Assembly: GCA_003254885.1 (NCBI GenBank)
Contig: QANT01004597.1
Span: 1-64,000, forward strand
DNA from: Purshia tridentata
Lineage: Eukaryota > Streptophyta > Magnoliopsida > Rosales > Rosaceae
Direction: 5' to 3'
Length of the DNA: 64,000 nt
In this document: positions 31,629 through 44,035 of the stretch, piece by piece
Layout of the letters: every line of letters begins with the position of its first letter
How positions within the stretch are numbered: the stretch's first letter is position 1
The notes under the pieces: generated by a model
What the model saw: only the letters and a program-made list of their open reading frames with translations
Database searches by the model: none
Told to the model about the DNA's origin: nothing
Position numbers and translations under genes: made by a program

Positions 31629-32820
31629 TATCAAATAAGCCAAAATGGAGTCGAACTCGAACTCTATCGAGCTGATATACAGGATCCCTGGAGAAAACTA
31701 AAGCTGAGGATTTGATTCTTGTTGTGTCTTTTCTATTGATGGAAAACCTTGTTTATAGATAATTTCATTAGCTATTAAATTGCAACATCTCTAGAATTGT
31801 TGTCTTGATTTGAAAACATCACAAGATAATCACTACCATAATATCCCATAAAATTTTGAAATAATTACCTTTGATTATAATAATTTCCAATTAAATCTCT
31901 CATGTGATAATATCACTAAAATAATTATCATTAGTTTAGCTACCAAAAAAAATAATTTATTATTAATTATCTTGATTTTTTTTCCTATTTATTTTCAAAC
32001 TCTCTTAATTTTTCATCCGAAATCACATGATTCGGAGGTGCAAATCCAAATTGTGGCTCCAATATGAATAATTTTAGGAAAAATGACAATGAAGTTCCTA
32101 TATAGCTAATATTAATAATTAAGAATTCAATGTATTTCGTCAATTACTTAGAGATGATAGACACATGAGCCTCGCATGCAGGGGTATAAAGGTCATTAAC
32201 TTGAACTATTTGGTTCTTATAATTTGTCATCTTTTTTATTTAAATATTTATAGTTTGAATAATTTTCTACTTGAATCTGACATAAATCATACATGCCATA
32301 ATCATGTGACTATTTAATTTAAGTAATTGATAAAATTCTTAAAATGTCCTTCATTACTAATTCAATTACAAAATTAAAAACTACAAAGATTAGGGTGAAA
32401 AATGAACAAATTCATAATTTTCCCATAATCTTAAAAGTAGAAAAGATTTGAGTAGTAGCACCATGCATTGCATTGAGTGGGCACACTCTTTTCATGCTTT
32501 CGTCCCCATCCTTCCCCTCATTAATTATCCCTTCATGCTTTCTTTCACTTGGCCTCTCAATCTCATCATGTCCCCCTCGTCTCTTTCACACAGAAACATG
32601 CTAAACGAGTTGAGTGAGTGAGTGAGTGAGAAAAGGGAGTAGCTTCAGCGTGCTTATAGTCCCCCTCTAAACCCAAACTTTCCCATTTCCCAAACAAGAG
32701 ATAAGACTCCGTGTCCTGTCCTCGCTATTTTGCATATGCATTATGCATTTGCCGACAAATAAACACGTGACATTTATATCATCATTTTCCATCATCCCCA
32801 CACACACCCACTTGTAAAAA
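31629..32820. other. Intergenic DNA and upstream region of the WD40 gene
   Basis: AT-rich to about 32,450, then more mixed sequence with a GAGT microsatellite (about 32,612-32,632). No open frame of interest. The promoter of the WD40 gene must lie in the right-hand part; no convincing TATA box was picked out. Confidence 0.4.
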
Positions 32821-32832
32821 TATTATTTGTTA

Positions 32833-33066
32833 TTATTCATTGTTATCTCTCCAGCTCTCTCTACGACTCTCTCTCTCGCACACATAGCTCGCACGCAGAC
32901 AGAGAAAGAGAGCTGAGGAAGCGTTTCTCTTCCTTTGTTTTCTTTTCAGGCTCTGGACATCACAACAATATCGACAACACAACAACCACAACAGCTTTGT
33001 TGGTGGGTGATTTGAATTCCATTCATTTCCCTTCTTCACCACAAATCCTCAGCTTTTTCAAGCAGG
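32833..33066 (+). promoter_or_regulatory. CT-rich 5' leader exon of the WD40 gene
   Basis: A CT-rich stretch (CTCTCTCTACGACTCTCTC) is typical of plant 5' leaders near the transcript start. The leader can end at about 33,066 with donor CAG/GTTGCC and join an acceptor GAATGCAG at about 33,677, placing seven leader bases before the ATG at 33,685. The exact cap site is unknown. Confidence 0.5.
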
Positions 33067-33550
33067 TTGCCGCCTCCTAATTCTCTTTTTGTTTCAATTT
33101 TGTTTTAGTCTCCCACTTAGGGTTCTGGGGGGTTTTTTTTTTTTATTGCTTTGAATAGTTTGATTTGAAAACAATAAGATCTGTTTTCAAGTCATTCTCC
33201 TTTTGGGGTTGGTGTGTTACTCTCCAGCCTTTATATTCTACTATTATATTTGGTTTAGCTGTTCATATATAATATATATCTCTGATATATTCTTTTTTTG
33301 TTTTTAATCATGGGGGCACATGAGATCTTTGCAAATATTTGTCTTCAGAATTAGTAGTTAGGCTTCCCAATAAATTTAGTTCAAGGGGTTGTATTCTTTG
33401 TGGGTGTTTTTAGATTTTAATATATGATAGAGCAGTAGAAATTCCAATATCATGTAGATATTCCTCCATGTGCTGCCATATTTATCTAGTCTTTGTTCAT
33501 TTCTTGGGAAGTTGGATTTTTGTTTTCCTTTTTTTATATCTATACATATT

Positions 33551-33581
<31 letters not shown>

Positions 33582-33684
33582 AGAGAATTATGGTAAAGCA
33601 TGTCTGTGATGTGATAGGTGTTTGTAAAGCGTACTGGAACTCTATTGAAGATATTGAGATTTTAGACTTGAATGCAGATAGAGC

Positions 33685-36600
33685 ATGTCTTACGAGCAAG
33701 TTTATCAATTTGATTATATGGCGGATGAGGGGGATATGTCTGATTTTGTCGAGGATGTGGAGGAAGAAAATCATGGTACAGATATGGGTGTTGATGAATA
33801 TGACATGGTTTGTTTCCCTCACCTCTTGTCTCCCATTGTTTAAACCATTTTTTTGCTTGTGCTAAATGGACTTGAAATTTCTTCTTCTTGAGTTCGAGCA
33901 GCTTAACAAGGTGTCCGATACGTCATCTGCCCAAGCAAGAAAGGGAAAGGACATTCAGGGTATTCCATGGGAAAGGTTGAACATAACGAGGGAAAAGTAT
34001 AGATTGACGAGGCTTGAGCAATATAGGAATTATGAGAATATCCCTTTATCTGGGGAAGCTGTGGACAAGGTTTTCAACTTGTTTTCTAGTATTTTCTTCC
34101 TTCAATTTTTTACAATTACCAAGTCAGTATTGAACTTTGTGGACATCACAAATGATATATGTAATGTTTGATTAGGAGTGCAAACAAATGCAGAAGGGTG
34201 GTAACTACTATGAATTCTTCCATAATACAAGACTGGTTAAACCTACAATCCTTCATTTTCAGGTTAGTGGACTTGTGAGTGCCATAATTGTTTGCATTTA
34301 TTTATTTATTGTCTTCACATTCTCTTAGCTGCCTACATGAGTTTGATGCTTTCACAAATTTTACTTTTATGACCTAGTTGACAACCTTTCCTGATTTTGG
34401 CTTGCAGCTTAGAAATCTGGTTTGGGCTACTTCGAAACATGATGTCTATCTCATGTCCAATTATTCAGTCATGCATTGGTCTTCTCTATCTGGAAATTTG
34501 TCTGAGATCCTCAATTTTTCAGGACATGTAGCACCAACAGAGGTAGTACAGTTACCTATACATAAATGTTATCATCATCTTAGTTCCTTTCAACAAGAGA
34601 AAAAATAAGAAGCAAAGGGATTGTTTTCATTTGTTTTTTCCAAGTTTTATTCTATTATGTTCTTTATTTATGTACATAGTTTAATTATTCCAAGTTATAT
34701 GGGCTATGCAGAAACATGCAGGAAGTTTATTGGAGGGTTTCATGCAGACTCAGATAAGCACACTGGCAGTCAAGGACAATTTTCTTGTTGCTGGTGGCTT
34801 CCAAGGAGAGCTTACTTGTAAGGTTAGTTTTTATGTTTATATCTCACTTGTGAATTATGGAGTATAATATGTCTAAAGCAGAATATGTAGTATAATCTGT
34901 GGGGTTAGTTGTAAGTCACATTGATACATGTGCTCCATGTGAGTGGTGGAGTATTATATGCCCAAAGTAGAATGAAAAAAACTTCAGAAATAATATTTTC
35001 ACCTGATTTCATACAAATTATGAGAGGACAGTCGATCATTAAAGATGTCCTCTGATTAATGCGCTACTTTTCATATGTCCTATACATATAAAAAAAAAAA
35101 AACACTTTCCACATTGGATATATCTTAAGTTAAATCTGACAATTAGTCATATAGATTTCATACAAATTATGAGAGGACAGTCGATCATAAAAGATGTCCT
35201 CTGATTAATGAGCTACTTTTCATATGTCCTATACATAAAAAAAAAAANAAAAAAAAAAAAAAAAAAAAAAACACTTTCCACATTGAATATATCTTAAGTT
35301 AAATCTGACAATTAGTCATATGATTTTTTCCTGGGTTCCTGCCATTATGTTGAGTTTGCATCGTTAATAAGAATGACTTATCGAAGAAAAAAGAAGAAGC
35401 TAATACTGTTACTTGGCCCAAGATTTGGTTAACAGTCTATACATTATTTCGGAGGAATAATGACTCAGTTTACATGTTTGTTTTCTCGGTTGTGATGCTC
35501 TTAAATTTTCTGTTTTGATAATTTTAATTAAACCCTACCAAATAAAAAAAAGAGATATTGTGACTCCGTAAGAGGTTCTTGTAATTATCCCAGTTTAGCT
35601 CTGATGCAATGATCCTTGCAAGAATCAAATCAAAAGTGATCTCTTTTGAAAGGTTGAGCTTTTTTTTCCAGGCTTTCTGGATAAAGGCATCTATTTTGGT
35701 CTGAACCTCCTTAGTAAACCTTTTCTTTTGGATGATAACTTTGGAGAGGTTTTGGAGTTCAGAAGGGATACAACATTGCTAGCTAGAATACAAAGCTGAA
35801 TCTTATTTAGCTTAGTTTGTTAGTTTATGATATTTGTGAAGAATTATGCTACTTTTCTGGCTAGCAGTAGGAGTGAAAATTTGTATCTATAATGAGCTTG
35901 CCTGCTGATGCCCACCCTGTTTGGTTTCCCTGCTAGGAGTTGCCTCAACAGTATTATGATGGCTTTCAGTTGATAAACATAGACTTCCTAGACTGTTGGT
36001 TGCACTAATGCATGTAGAAAGTGACATTCTACTCTGGACAGGGAATTCTCTGTACCTGTGGCTAGTAGTTAGCTTTGTTTTTGACTGAATTTGAGTTATA
36101 TGAGAAATAAGAATTTTGGATGTCAGTGGTAGAGAAGTACAGAGCTCAATTGATTTAAACAATTTCAGGGAATTTGGCAGACTGAATCTAGATGTGGGGT
36201 TATTCATTCACTTTCCATCCTTTTGTGCATGCTATATAATCAAAGAATTCTGGTGATGTTTGGAGTTAATTTGCAAGTTGGATACGATAATCATTTGATG
36301 ATAGAAGGGATATGCAAATGATGATTTTTATAACTGATTGAATATCTGCTTGTAGATCTGGTAGTGCTAATTTCGAAAAACCGTTGTTGCTGTTTTGGTC
36401 TGTCACACATTGTTTATTAAAAATTTTCGTCACATTGTCAAACTTAGTTGTCATTTTGTTACTCATATTCTGGAGTTGGGAAACTGTTGATCATGTTTTT
36501 TCTACATTTTCCTTTGGGAAAACGTCTTGTGCTGAGACTGTTAGGGCGTGAAGGTAGCTGGGTAATTCCAAGGAGTTGTTTTTCTTTACTTCGTGAGAAG

Positions 36601-38334
36601 CATAAATTGTAGGGCTTTATTGTACCATCTGTGCGAAAATAGTGTTAGTTTCACAGCTGAGGTGGTAGCTACTGATGACATTCTAGGTTTATTGTTCTTG
36701 TGTTGGGTCTCTTTTCTGATTGCCTATAATTTTTGTTTGTAATTTAGATAATAACTGTATTCAATAAACCAGATACAAACTACTTTTAAGTTCTGTTAAA
36801 TGATTATATCATATTGTTGTCTTTTTCTGCAGTCTCTTGATAAACGAGGAGTTAGTTTCTGTACCCGAACCACATACGATGAGAATGCCATCACAAATGC
36901 TGTTGAAATATACGATAGGCTGGGGTATCTTAACTACTCTGAAAAGCTGTTCATCTGAATCATTTTTCACTTCGTAATAAAACATTGCCTGATATAGACT
37001 CTCTTTTGCAGGGGTGGAATGCATTTCATGGCATCCAATAATGACTGTGGTATAAGAGAATATGACATGGAAAAGTTTCAACTTTTGAATCACTTTCGGT
37101 TCCCTTGGCCAGTGAATGTGAGTCATCTTAAGCACTTTATTGAATACTGTGGGTTTTGTATTTTAACTTGTACATATTTGTCTTTACACTTTAACTTTCT
37201 ATTCGCGCATTGAAGAGTATTATGGCTGATGTATTGGCAATTGTTGAGATTTCAACTTGGAAGTCAAGCTCTTTAATTCTTCTTTGGTTCAATTCTTTGT
37301 TCATGTTCAAGAGGACTAATTAAAATATAAAGTGCAACTGTGCAAGATACCTAATGATGCTTGTAATCTGGAAGTTGTTTACAAATGTTTTAATGTGTTT
37401 ATAACTGTGGTTGTTGTAACCACATTGACACATAACTAAAATTAATGCTGAGGTGACTTTCTTTGCAGCATACATCAATAAGCCCAGATCGTAGGCTTCT
37501 CGCCGTTGTTGGAGATCACGTAGATGGATTGCTTTTAGATTCACAGAATGGGAAGGTACCAAGAATTATTATTATTTTTTTACTGATGTGACACTGGTAT
37601 GGAACTTAGTTTTGCATTTCTTTGAGTAGAAATTTGTTTTTGAGAAGATTCGGTGAATCGTTTGAAAAACTTTTATTGCCTTTGAGTGAGACATTAGACT
37701 TTGGCATTGATTCGTGGGGAAAATGGTCTACATTACTTTAAGTTGTGCTTTCTTCAATTGTTTCCTTAATTCTTCAGCATAGAGAAGCATACTATTTGCT
37801 GTTTCTCGATAGCATCTTAAATCCAAATTCTGCATCTAAAAAGAAGCATATATGAGGTATGTATATTGAAAATTAGATACCTTTTACTAACAAGATGTAA
37901 TTTTTGTTTAATCTTTCCAGACTATTGCTAAGGTTGTTGGCCATCTAGATTACTCTTTTGCTTCTGCATGGCATCCTGATGGCCGTATATTTGCCACTGG
38001 AAATCAAGACAAGACTTCCCGAGTTTGGGATATAAGAAATCTTTCATCGCCTATTGCAGTTTTGAAGAATAACTTGGGTGCTTCTCGATCAATTCGCTTT
38101 TCATCAGATGGTCAGTTCATGGTGGTTGCTGAACCTGCAGATTTTGTGCATATTTATAGTACAAAGGCAGATTACAAAAAGCGGCAAGAGATTGATTTCT
38201 TTGGGGAGATTTCAGGGGCATCAGTGAGTCCTGATGATGAGTCTCTGTATATAGGAATCTGGGACAGAACATATGCAAGCTTGCTACAGTATAACATAAG
38301 GCATACTTATGGATATCTTGATTCCTATTGTTGA
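33685..38334 (+). CDS. WD40-repeat protein (C2A9.03-like), 9 coding exons
   Basis: Coding exons: 33685-33807, 33902-34069, 34176-34262, 34408-34542, 34712-34822, 36833-36924, 37012-37117, 37469-37555, 37921-38334; all GT-AG, phases consistent, 440 codons plus stop. The N-terminus is acidic (DYMADEGDMSDFVEDVEEE), followed by a conserved basic segment (GIPWERLNITREKYRLTRL, residues about 65-83) that marks this plant/fungal family. The rest forms a WD40 propeller; the clearest repeat is GHLDYSFASAWHPDGRIFAT...TSRVWDIR (about 310-342), with further blades around HFMASNNDCG and SISPDRRLLAVVGD. Such propellers act as protein-interaction platforms; the exact role of this family is not known to me. 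Intron 6 is 2.0 kb and holds a tandem duplication. No damage is seen in the gene. Confidence 0.9.
35008..35320. repeat. Tandem duplication with A-runs in WD40 gene intron 6
   Basis: A block of about 145-165 bp (ATTTCATACAAATTATGAGA ... AATCTGACAATTAGTCATAT) is present twice in tandem; each copy holds a poly(A) run, and the second run is longer and carries the window's only ambiguous base (N at 35,248). The copies differ at only a few positions, so the duplication is recent or the assembly is uncertain here. Confidence 0.8.
35560..35787 (-). other. Unrecognised open stretch antisense in WD40 intron 6
   Basis: About 75 codons on the minus strand are open without an ATG, reading IPSELQNLSKVIIQKKRFTK, then KIDAFIQKAWKKKLNLSKE and LARIIASELNWDNYKNLL. 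The composition is protein-like (amphipathic, basic, one W-x-N-Y motif), unlike surrounding AT-rich intron. I cannot assign it; a fragment of an old mobile element is the simplest explanation. Confidence 0.35.
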
Positions 38335-39411
38335 TTGAATTGGCAAAGGGCTTTCTATCAGCGTTGGCAATGTTATTTAAGTGAAAAAAAAGGTTAAAGA
38401 GAGAGGGGGTACTCTGAAGATTTCAGCCTACCTTTTCTGAGTTCTGCTTTTTTGTTTTTTTGTTTTTTGTTTTTTTCTTCTTTTCTTTTGGTTATAGGTT
38501 AGTTTGATAAACCAAGTCTACAGTAGAATAAGCCATGATTGATTAGAACCTAGAATATGTACAGTGATGTTAAAGCTTTGTCTAAAAACAAAAATCAGGA
38601 TAATCCATTTCTCTCTCTCTTCCTTTTCAATCTGAAGTGCTCGCTCATGGCTCCCAAAAATAATCAAAATTAAATAATGAATATAGTTTTTCAATAATAT
38701 ACTATGTTTAATATGTTTAATTTGTTAATTAATAATTCTTACTTTGGAAAAAAGAAAAACCTTACCTAGCATTGTTGTACAGCACAAGGGAAGGGAGAGC
38801 TCGAACTTGAATGTTTGGTGGAAAGTCTTTGTTCTTGACTAATTAGGCTAATTTTATTTCACCATGTGTTAAGAGATTAGTTAAGATTAATATAATGTTA
38901 GAATCAAATCCTAGTACAAGATAGGATGACTATTTAGGGTAATTAGTTTTGTCAGGTAAAATTCTTTTTGAGTTGAATTCTTTTGGTACAAGATAATTTA
39001 TTTATAATTTCAAAAAAAAAACTTCCAAGAATTTCTTTCAATTTATTTTTCTTTAGGCTTCAACCTTATTCATTCTTTGTACTGTGTTTACAGAATTTTG
39101 GATTAGTAATACTTTATTTTATTAAATTTTTACTATTGCTAGCTATACCCACTTCATGTAGGATTCATGACTAAATAATCATATTTTAGTAGATGTGTAT
39201 GGCATCTCCATATTTTAAAACGCTCTTTTGAGTGTATTGTACTATATTAGAACTTTGAGTTTGGATTTGAATGCATGAGTGAGTGAGTGTTTTGCTGCAA
39301 TCAAGAGAAGAATCTTCTGCAGTTTGCTCACAAGATGTTCATGTATGCATCCAATACTATTTAGTATGTCTAAATGATATTCAATAGAATCTCATAAATG
39401 TGTATATGCAA
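38335..39411. other. 3' flank of the WD40 gene and intergenic DNA
   Basis: Contains a T-rich run (about 38,445-38,495) and AT-rich sequence. No canonical AATAAA lies directly after the stop; AAATAATGAA at about 38,672 is one candidate. No further gene seen. Confidence 0.4.
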
Positions 39412-40135
39412 GTGTCACACTCCGAAACCCGGGTAGATAATAATAGCAACTTTGAGAACACCCAAGACAAAAACACCCATAACCCCTGAGGATCATAACT
39501 CTAAATATTCTCAAAATAAATTAAGCTATTTTTTTGAATTAAATAAGTTGGATCATAGTTAAAAGTTGGAATGGAAAGCCTCCTCTAACTCTCTCGAAGT
39601 TTGCATTGAATTAGGCCAAAGGATATTTAACTAGGTACAAACTGCCCTGGTCAATGAGTTCACAAAAATCATCATCTTGAGATGTTCATCTCTTACATAT
39701 TCTCCACACTCAACAGTGAATCTCCCTAGCTACGTGTTCAATAATTGAGAACCCTTAAAATCCAAAGAATAAGGTGAAGTCTCTGCCAACCAAAAGCCCT
39801 GAGCGAATTCTTGGCCAATGATTTCTGGTGGGAATGGCTGCTGGTACATGGGTCTCGGCCTCCTCCCAAGGTTGGCAACATATCCCTGCATCATATTTTC
39901 TATTTCTGGTGAGAGGTTGATCCCTCTACTCACCTAAATGGTTCTCATCTATAATTGATGCTGGCTTGGTAGTGGTTCGACCTTCTGTTGGGTGCATGTG
40001 GATGTGGCCCGACTCGTGGTGCTTCGACTCTTACAAGGCTTGCTCTCGAGTTTTCGGCTTGCACACCAAGTCATATCTTGCCTTTTGAAATTCCCAAGTT
40101 AGATCACTAAACAAGCCTAGAAAAGGAAGGGGGGG
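39412..40135 (-). mobile_element. Ty3/Gypsy fragment with gag piece, fossil
   Basis: The left edge has TGTCACACTCCGAAACCCGG, a start typical of some plant Gypsy LTRs. On the minus strand at about 39,560-39,720, FTVECGEYVRDEHLKM followed by an N-S-L-T word matches the plant Gypsy gag pattern, with a proline-rich gag-like stretch (MYQQPFPPEI) just before. It is a small broken remnant; orientation is taken from gag. Confidence 0.5.
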
Positions 40136-41475
40136 TGTTTTACCAAGTTGATTAATTAAGCAGCGGATTAAAATCAACCAAACTTGATCAATAAAACAAT
40201 CAAACGACCAAACAATTAACACAGATATTTGTTGACGTGGAAAACCCTCAACTGGGAAAAACCGCGGGACTTAATCCAGATAAACAATCCACTATAATAC
40301 CTGAAAAGTTACAACCAGTGACTCGATTCAAACTAATCTAGATTCCTTCCTAGAAAAGAAAAACTGACCTCATGCCACTTGTATCTCTTCAAACACTTGA
40401 ATTGAGTAGAGACCTTATTGCCAACGCCCTGAAGACAAGAGCTCACGAACTCGACTTCAACCTTAATGCTCGAGTTCAACCAAAGATGAAGAATGTATGA
40501 ATGAATGTGATAGATTGAATAAATTCACAAGGAACAATCTATTCAACTTATCTATGTTTATGCACGATGAACTATCCTATATGATTAGTGTTTATGAAAA
40601 GAGGATATTCATAGAATCAATAAAAGCCTCACACATTAAACCCTAGAGTGCACAATCTCTCAATTTGTATAATATAAGTGAGCTAACTTGATTTAAAATT
40701 AAAACAATCTATTTATAAGAGACAAACCTTAATAACCTAGGAAACAATACATAAACCAATTAGGAAAGAGATGACATTCAATTAGGCCTTTTAAAACCTG
40801 TAAAAATTGAGATTTAAAACACAAAATCGCAAAAAATCATGCGTAGGATCGATTCTCTAAAGCATGGGATCGGTCCTCTAGAAGCTAGAAAAAAAAAAGC
40901 CACTGTAGGACCGATCCTCTAATTCATAGGATTGGTCCTCTGATCCGTAGGACTTGTCCTCTGATCCATGTGATCAATCCTCTGAAGTGTGGGATCAATC
41001 CTTTGAGACCAAAACCATTTTTTAAACAATTTCAAATATCTTTTTTCAAACTCAAAGAGATTACCGGTCCTCTAATTCGTAGGACCTATCCTCTAATCCA
41101 TAGGACTTAACCTCTGATCCATGAAATTGATCCTCTGAAGCGTGGGATCGATCTTCTAAGACTAAAAACATTTTTAAACAATTTTAAACATCATTTTTCA
41201 AACTCAAAGAGATTAAAGCACATTTAAAGGCATATGAATGAATTTCTAATCACCTAGAATGCATGCATGCAAAGTCTCTAAGACATATTACCTTGATCCT
41301 AATAAGAATTAAATATTGAGACACGGCTTGATCAACACTTGAACCTCGAACCTTGCTTCACTTTAAACGATGATTAAATCCAACACTTCATTCACTTAAT
41401 CTAAACTAATATAGTTCTTACAAATTGATTGTTTTGTAATTAGGAAATAGCCAATTACACAAACTTACATTAACA
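40136..41475 (-). mobile_element. Probable solo LTR (Copia-like) with motif array
   Basis: Begins TGTTTTACCAAG and ends ACTTACATTAACA (TG...CA), 1,340 bp. TATA box TATAAATAG on the minus strand at 40,709-40,717. It resembles a Copia LTR (GACGTGGAAAACCC, GGGAAAAACCGCGGGAC words) and separates a Copia RT piece at right from Gypsy gag sequence at left. No clean 5-bp target duplication is seen, so either the flanks were rearranged or one end is misplaced. Confidence 0.55.
40838..41165. promoter_or_regulatory. Tandem array of TAGGACCGATCCTCT-like motifs in an LTR
   Basis: About 13 variants of (G/A)GGA(C/T)C(G/A)(A/G)TCCTCT with a spacing of about 20-22 bases, in two groups separated by a repeat of a TTTAAACAATTT word. 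They lie about 120-450 bp upstream of the LTR TATA box in minus orientation. The core is the same palindrome found in the solo LTR at 20,146-20,924. Confidence 0.6.
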
Positions 41476-43950
41476 CCTTGTTGGTACCCAAAAGACTTCA
41501 TGGCTTTGGCAAATCTTCCAAACCAAGCTCTCAGTGATTGCTTCAACCTATATAACGCCTTCTTAAATTTGCATACTAGTCTCTACTTTGCACTTGTTAC
41601 TCTTAGCAGTAGCTCCTTATGGACTTTCTCTTCAAGCTCCCTGTGAAAAAGAATATTCTTTACATCAAATTGTAGCAAAAGCCAATCCAGGTTAGTAGCT
41701 AATGACAACATGACTCTTATTGTATTGAGTTTTGCCACTGGAACAAATGTCTCCTGATAATCGCTTCCCTATGACTGAGTATACCCCTTTGCAACTAATC
41801 TGTCTTGTATCTCTTGATCGAACCATCTGCCTTATATTTGATTATGTACACCCAACGACCCCTAATTGCCTTTTCTCCTTTGGTAATGTCACTAGCTCCC
41901 ATGTCTCATTCTCTTTTAGAGTGCCCTCATTTCTTCTTCCATGGCTTCAGTCCATCTAGGGTCTATTAAAGCATCATGCAACTTATTTGGAATAGACATA
42001 GAAGATAATTAATTTACAGAGCTCCTATGAGACCTAGACAAGCGATGGGAAAAAAAAAATGGTTACCAATTGAGTATTTTACTTTGGCCTTTGGATCAAG
42101 TTCATACTTAGTGCCAGGAATTCCATGATTTTCTCGAAGTGGAAGGTAACAAGTAGACTCGGGTTCAAGATTAACTTGATCAACTAACTGTATATCATAA
42201 AAATAGGGTCCAGAACTCAGAACCTCTAGTTGACCATTTGAATACGATTGTACAAGTGGAGTGGTAGAATGGATTGTACTCGTGTCAGGTTGCCTTGAAG
42301 CTGTGCCTTAGTTTGAAAAATCCTGGGAAAACTGGAAACTTTCATTGACCGGTGGGTGGTGCTCCTCGGATCGGTTGGTCAAACTAGCTACGTATATTGT
42401 CTTCTTGTCTTTGGTCATAGGAGATCGATCAGCTATGGGCATTCGACTGGTTGGTCGAGCCATCGACATTTTCTTTTCGTCCCTAGTCATGGGCAACCGA
42501 TCAGCCCCTATGCCGTTTTCTTGCTCTTTTGTGATACCTCAAAATTCTCTCAAAATATTTAGTACCGCTTCTTGTTCCGAATTCAACACTTCTTGGACTA
42601 TGGTAACTTACTTATCAAAAATGGCATTAGTAACTCTTGCTCTAAATAATACAATCCCTTCTTGGCTCTACCGTTGCCAATCGTTTTCTTGGACATAACG
42701 TCCTGAAATTCACAGTGAGTAGGAGAGAAAATAGTAACACAATTATGGGAGTCAGATAGTTAACTTATAAAGATAATATTACAATTCAAGAATGAGACAA
42801 GCAAAAAATTATCTATATGCAAGATTAGAGTAAGTTTTACAGAACTAACACTACAAACGGGTGAGGGAACCCCGTTAGCATCAATGATAGGGGTGGGCAG
42901 GGTGCGGTTTGGTGCGGTGCTTGTGTAAAACCATGCACCGCACCATAAATGCATACACGGTGTGGTTCGGTTCATTGCACTGTAAAAATTAGTGGGAAAG
43001 CAAACCAAACCAAACTTTATATGGTTATTGTTTGGTTCGGTGTTACGGTGAACAATTGGGCATATACACAATTTTTTATACATATTATAGAATATAGATT
43101 ACTAAGATTAGTAATTTTGTTTAGAGTATACCTTATAGTTTAAACTTTAAATGGCAAACACTTTATATTCTTAAATTATATATATTGTAACATTAATCAT
43201 TATAACCTATATGATACCTAATATATATATATATTATACTTTATAGTTTGATTAATTATACAAATATATTTTATATAATATGGGGGGTGTTTTTTTGTTT
43301 ACTCTATAACAAAATTAGAAATTGAAATTTAAAGTTTTAAACCTTTTTTTTGGTCACTTTTTAATTTAAAATCATATATAAATCATAAATATTTTTTTAA
43401 AATTATAATTTTATAATATATATATATTTACGGTCCGGTCTGGTTCGGTTTGGATTGGTTCTTTAGATTGGCTATCAACAGTTTGATTTGGTTTGTTATA
43501 GTATTTGACCAAAAAAATTAACATAGTTTTCTCGATTTTTCACCAACGGTTTGGTTCGGTTCTACAGTTTTGTGGTGCAAATGCCCACCCTTAATTAGTG
43601 ATGATGAATTTTGGGACTTCGAAAGACAACTAAAAGAACTTAAGACTTATCGCTTGTCATATGGTCCGTAATGTTGGAACAAACTTGGCTTTGATACCAT
43701 GTCACAAACTAGAACAAGGGAATAATTATTTTTTTGTTATTATTCATCCCCTCAATATGAGGTATTTATAGAAGAACAAATACAAACCCTATTGGGCTAG
43801 GAATCTACCGGGCCTAATTAAAACATAATTCCATGTCACTAAACATGTAAATCCCAAGTAAACTAGAACTTATTTTGAATAGTACCTTCTTCTGTCTCTA
43901 TTATAGTGGGGAAACTTATGTGTCCTTATAAGTTGTTTGCGAAAAGACAA
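41476..43950 (-). mobile_element. Ty1/Copia remnant, fossil, interrupted by other elements
   Basis: On the minus strand: a primer-binding site (GCTTTGATACCA on +, 43,688-43,699, complementary to initiator tRNA-Met) directly inside an LTR that starts TGTCACAAAC at 43,700; integrase-side sequence (about 42,760-42,000); and RT with DPRWTEAMEEEMRAL followed by YKTRLVAKGYTQ (about 41,940-41,780). The RT stops where the solo LTR lies. A hAT-type MITE sits near the 5' end. Gag and several stretches are not recognisable; it is heavily broken. The outer end of the LTR (near 43,950) is not fixed. Confidence 0.65.
42889..43593. mobile_element. hAT-type MITE with CCCACCCTT/AGGGGTGGGC ends
   Basis: Starts AGGGGTGGGCAGGGTGCGG and ends TGCAAATGCCCACCCTT, an inverse pair typical of plant non-autonomous hAT elements. 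The flanks TCAATGAT (42,881-42,888) and TTAGTGAT (43,595-43,602) agree at six of eight bases, compatible with an aged 8-bp target duplication. Sub-terminal GGTTTGGTTCGGTT words recur in both halves. The AT-rich interior has no gene. Confidence 0.65.
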
Positions 43951-44035
43951 CAGGGCTAATATAAGAATGTGGATTTTGGTATTAATCCCAAAGTCTTATC
44001 AAACAACCCGCTCGTTATTTGAAACTTAATTTTTT

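Noticed and set aside
33376-33865. Open frames on both strands (148 and 131 codons)
   Set aside because: They cover the first intron and first coding exon of the WD40 gene in wrong frames; the GT/AT microsatellite inflates them.
42345-42698. + strand open frames of 117 and 68 codons
   Set aside because: Antisense to the Copia remnant; no independent support.
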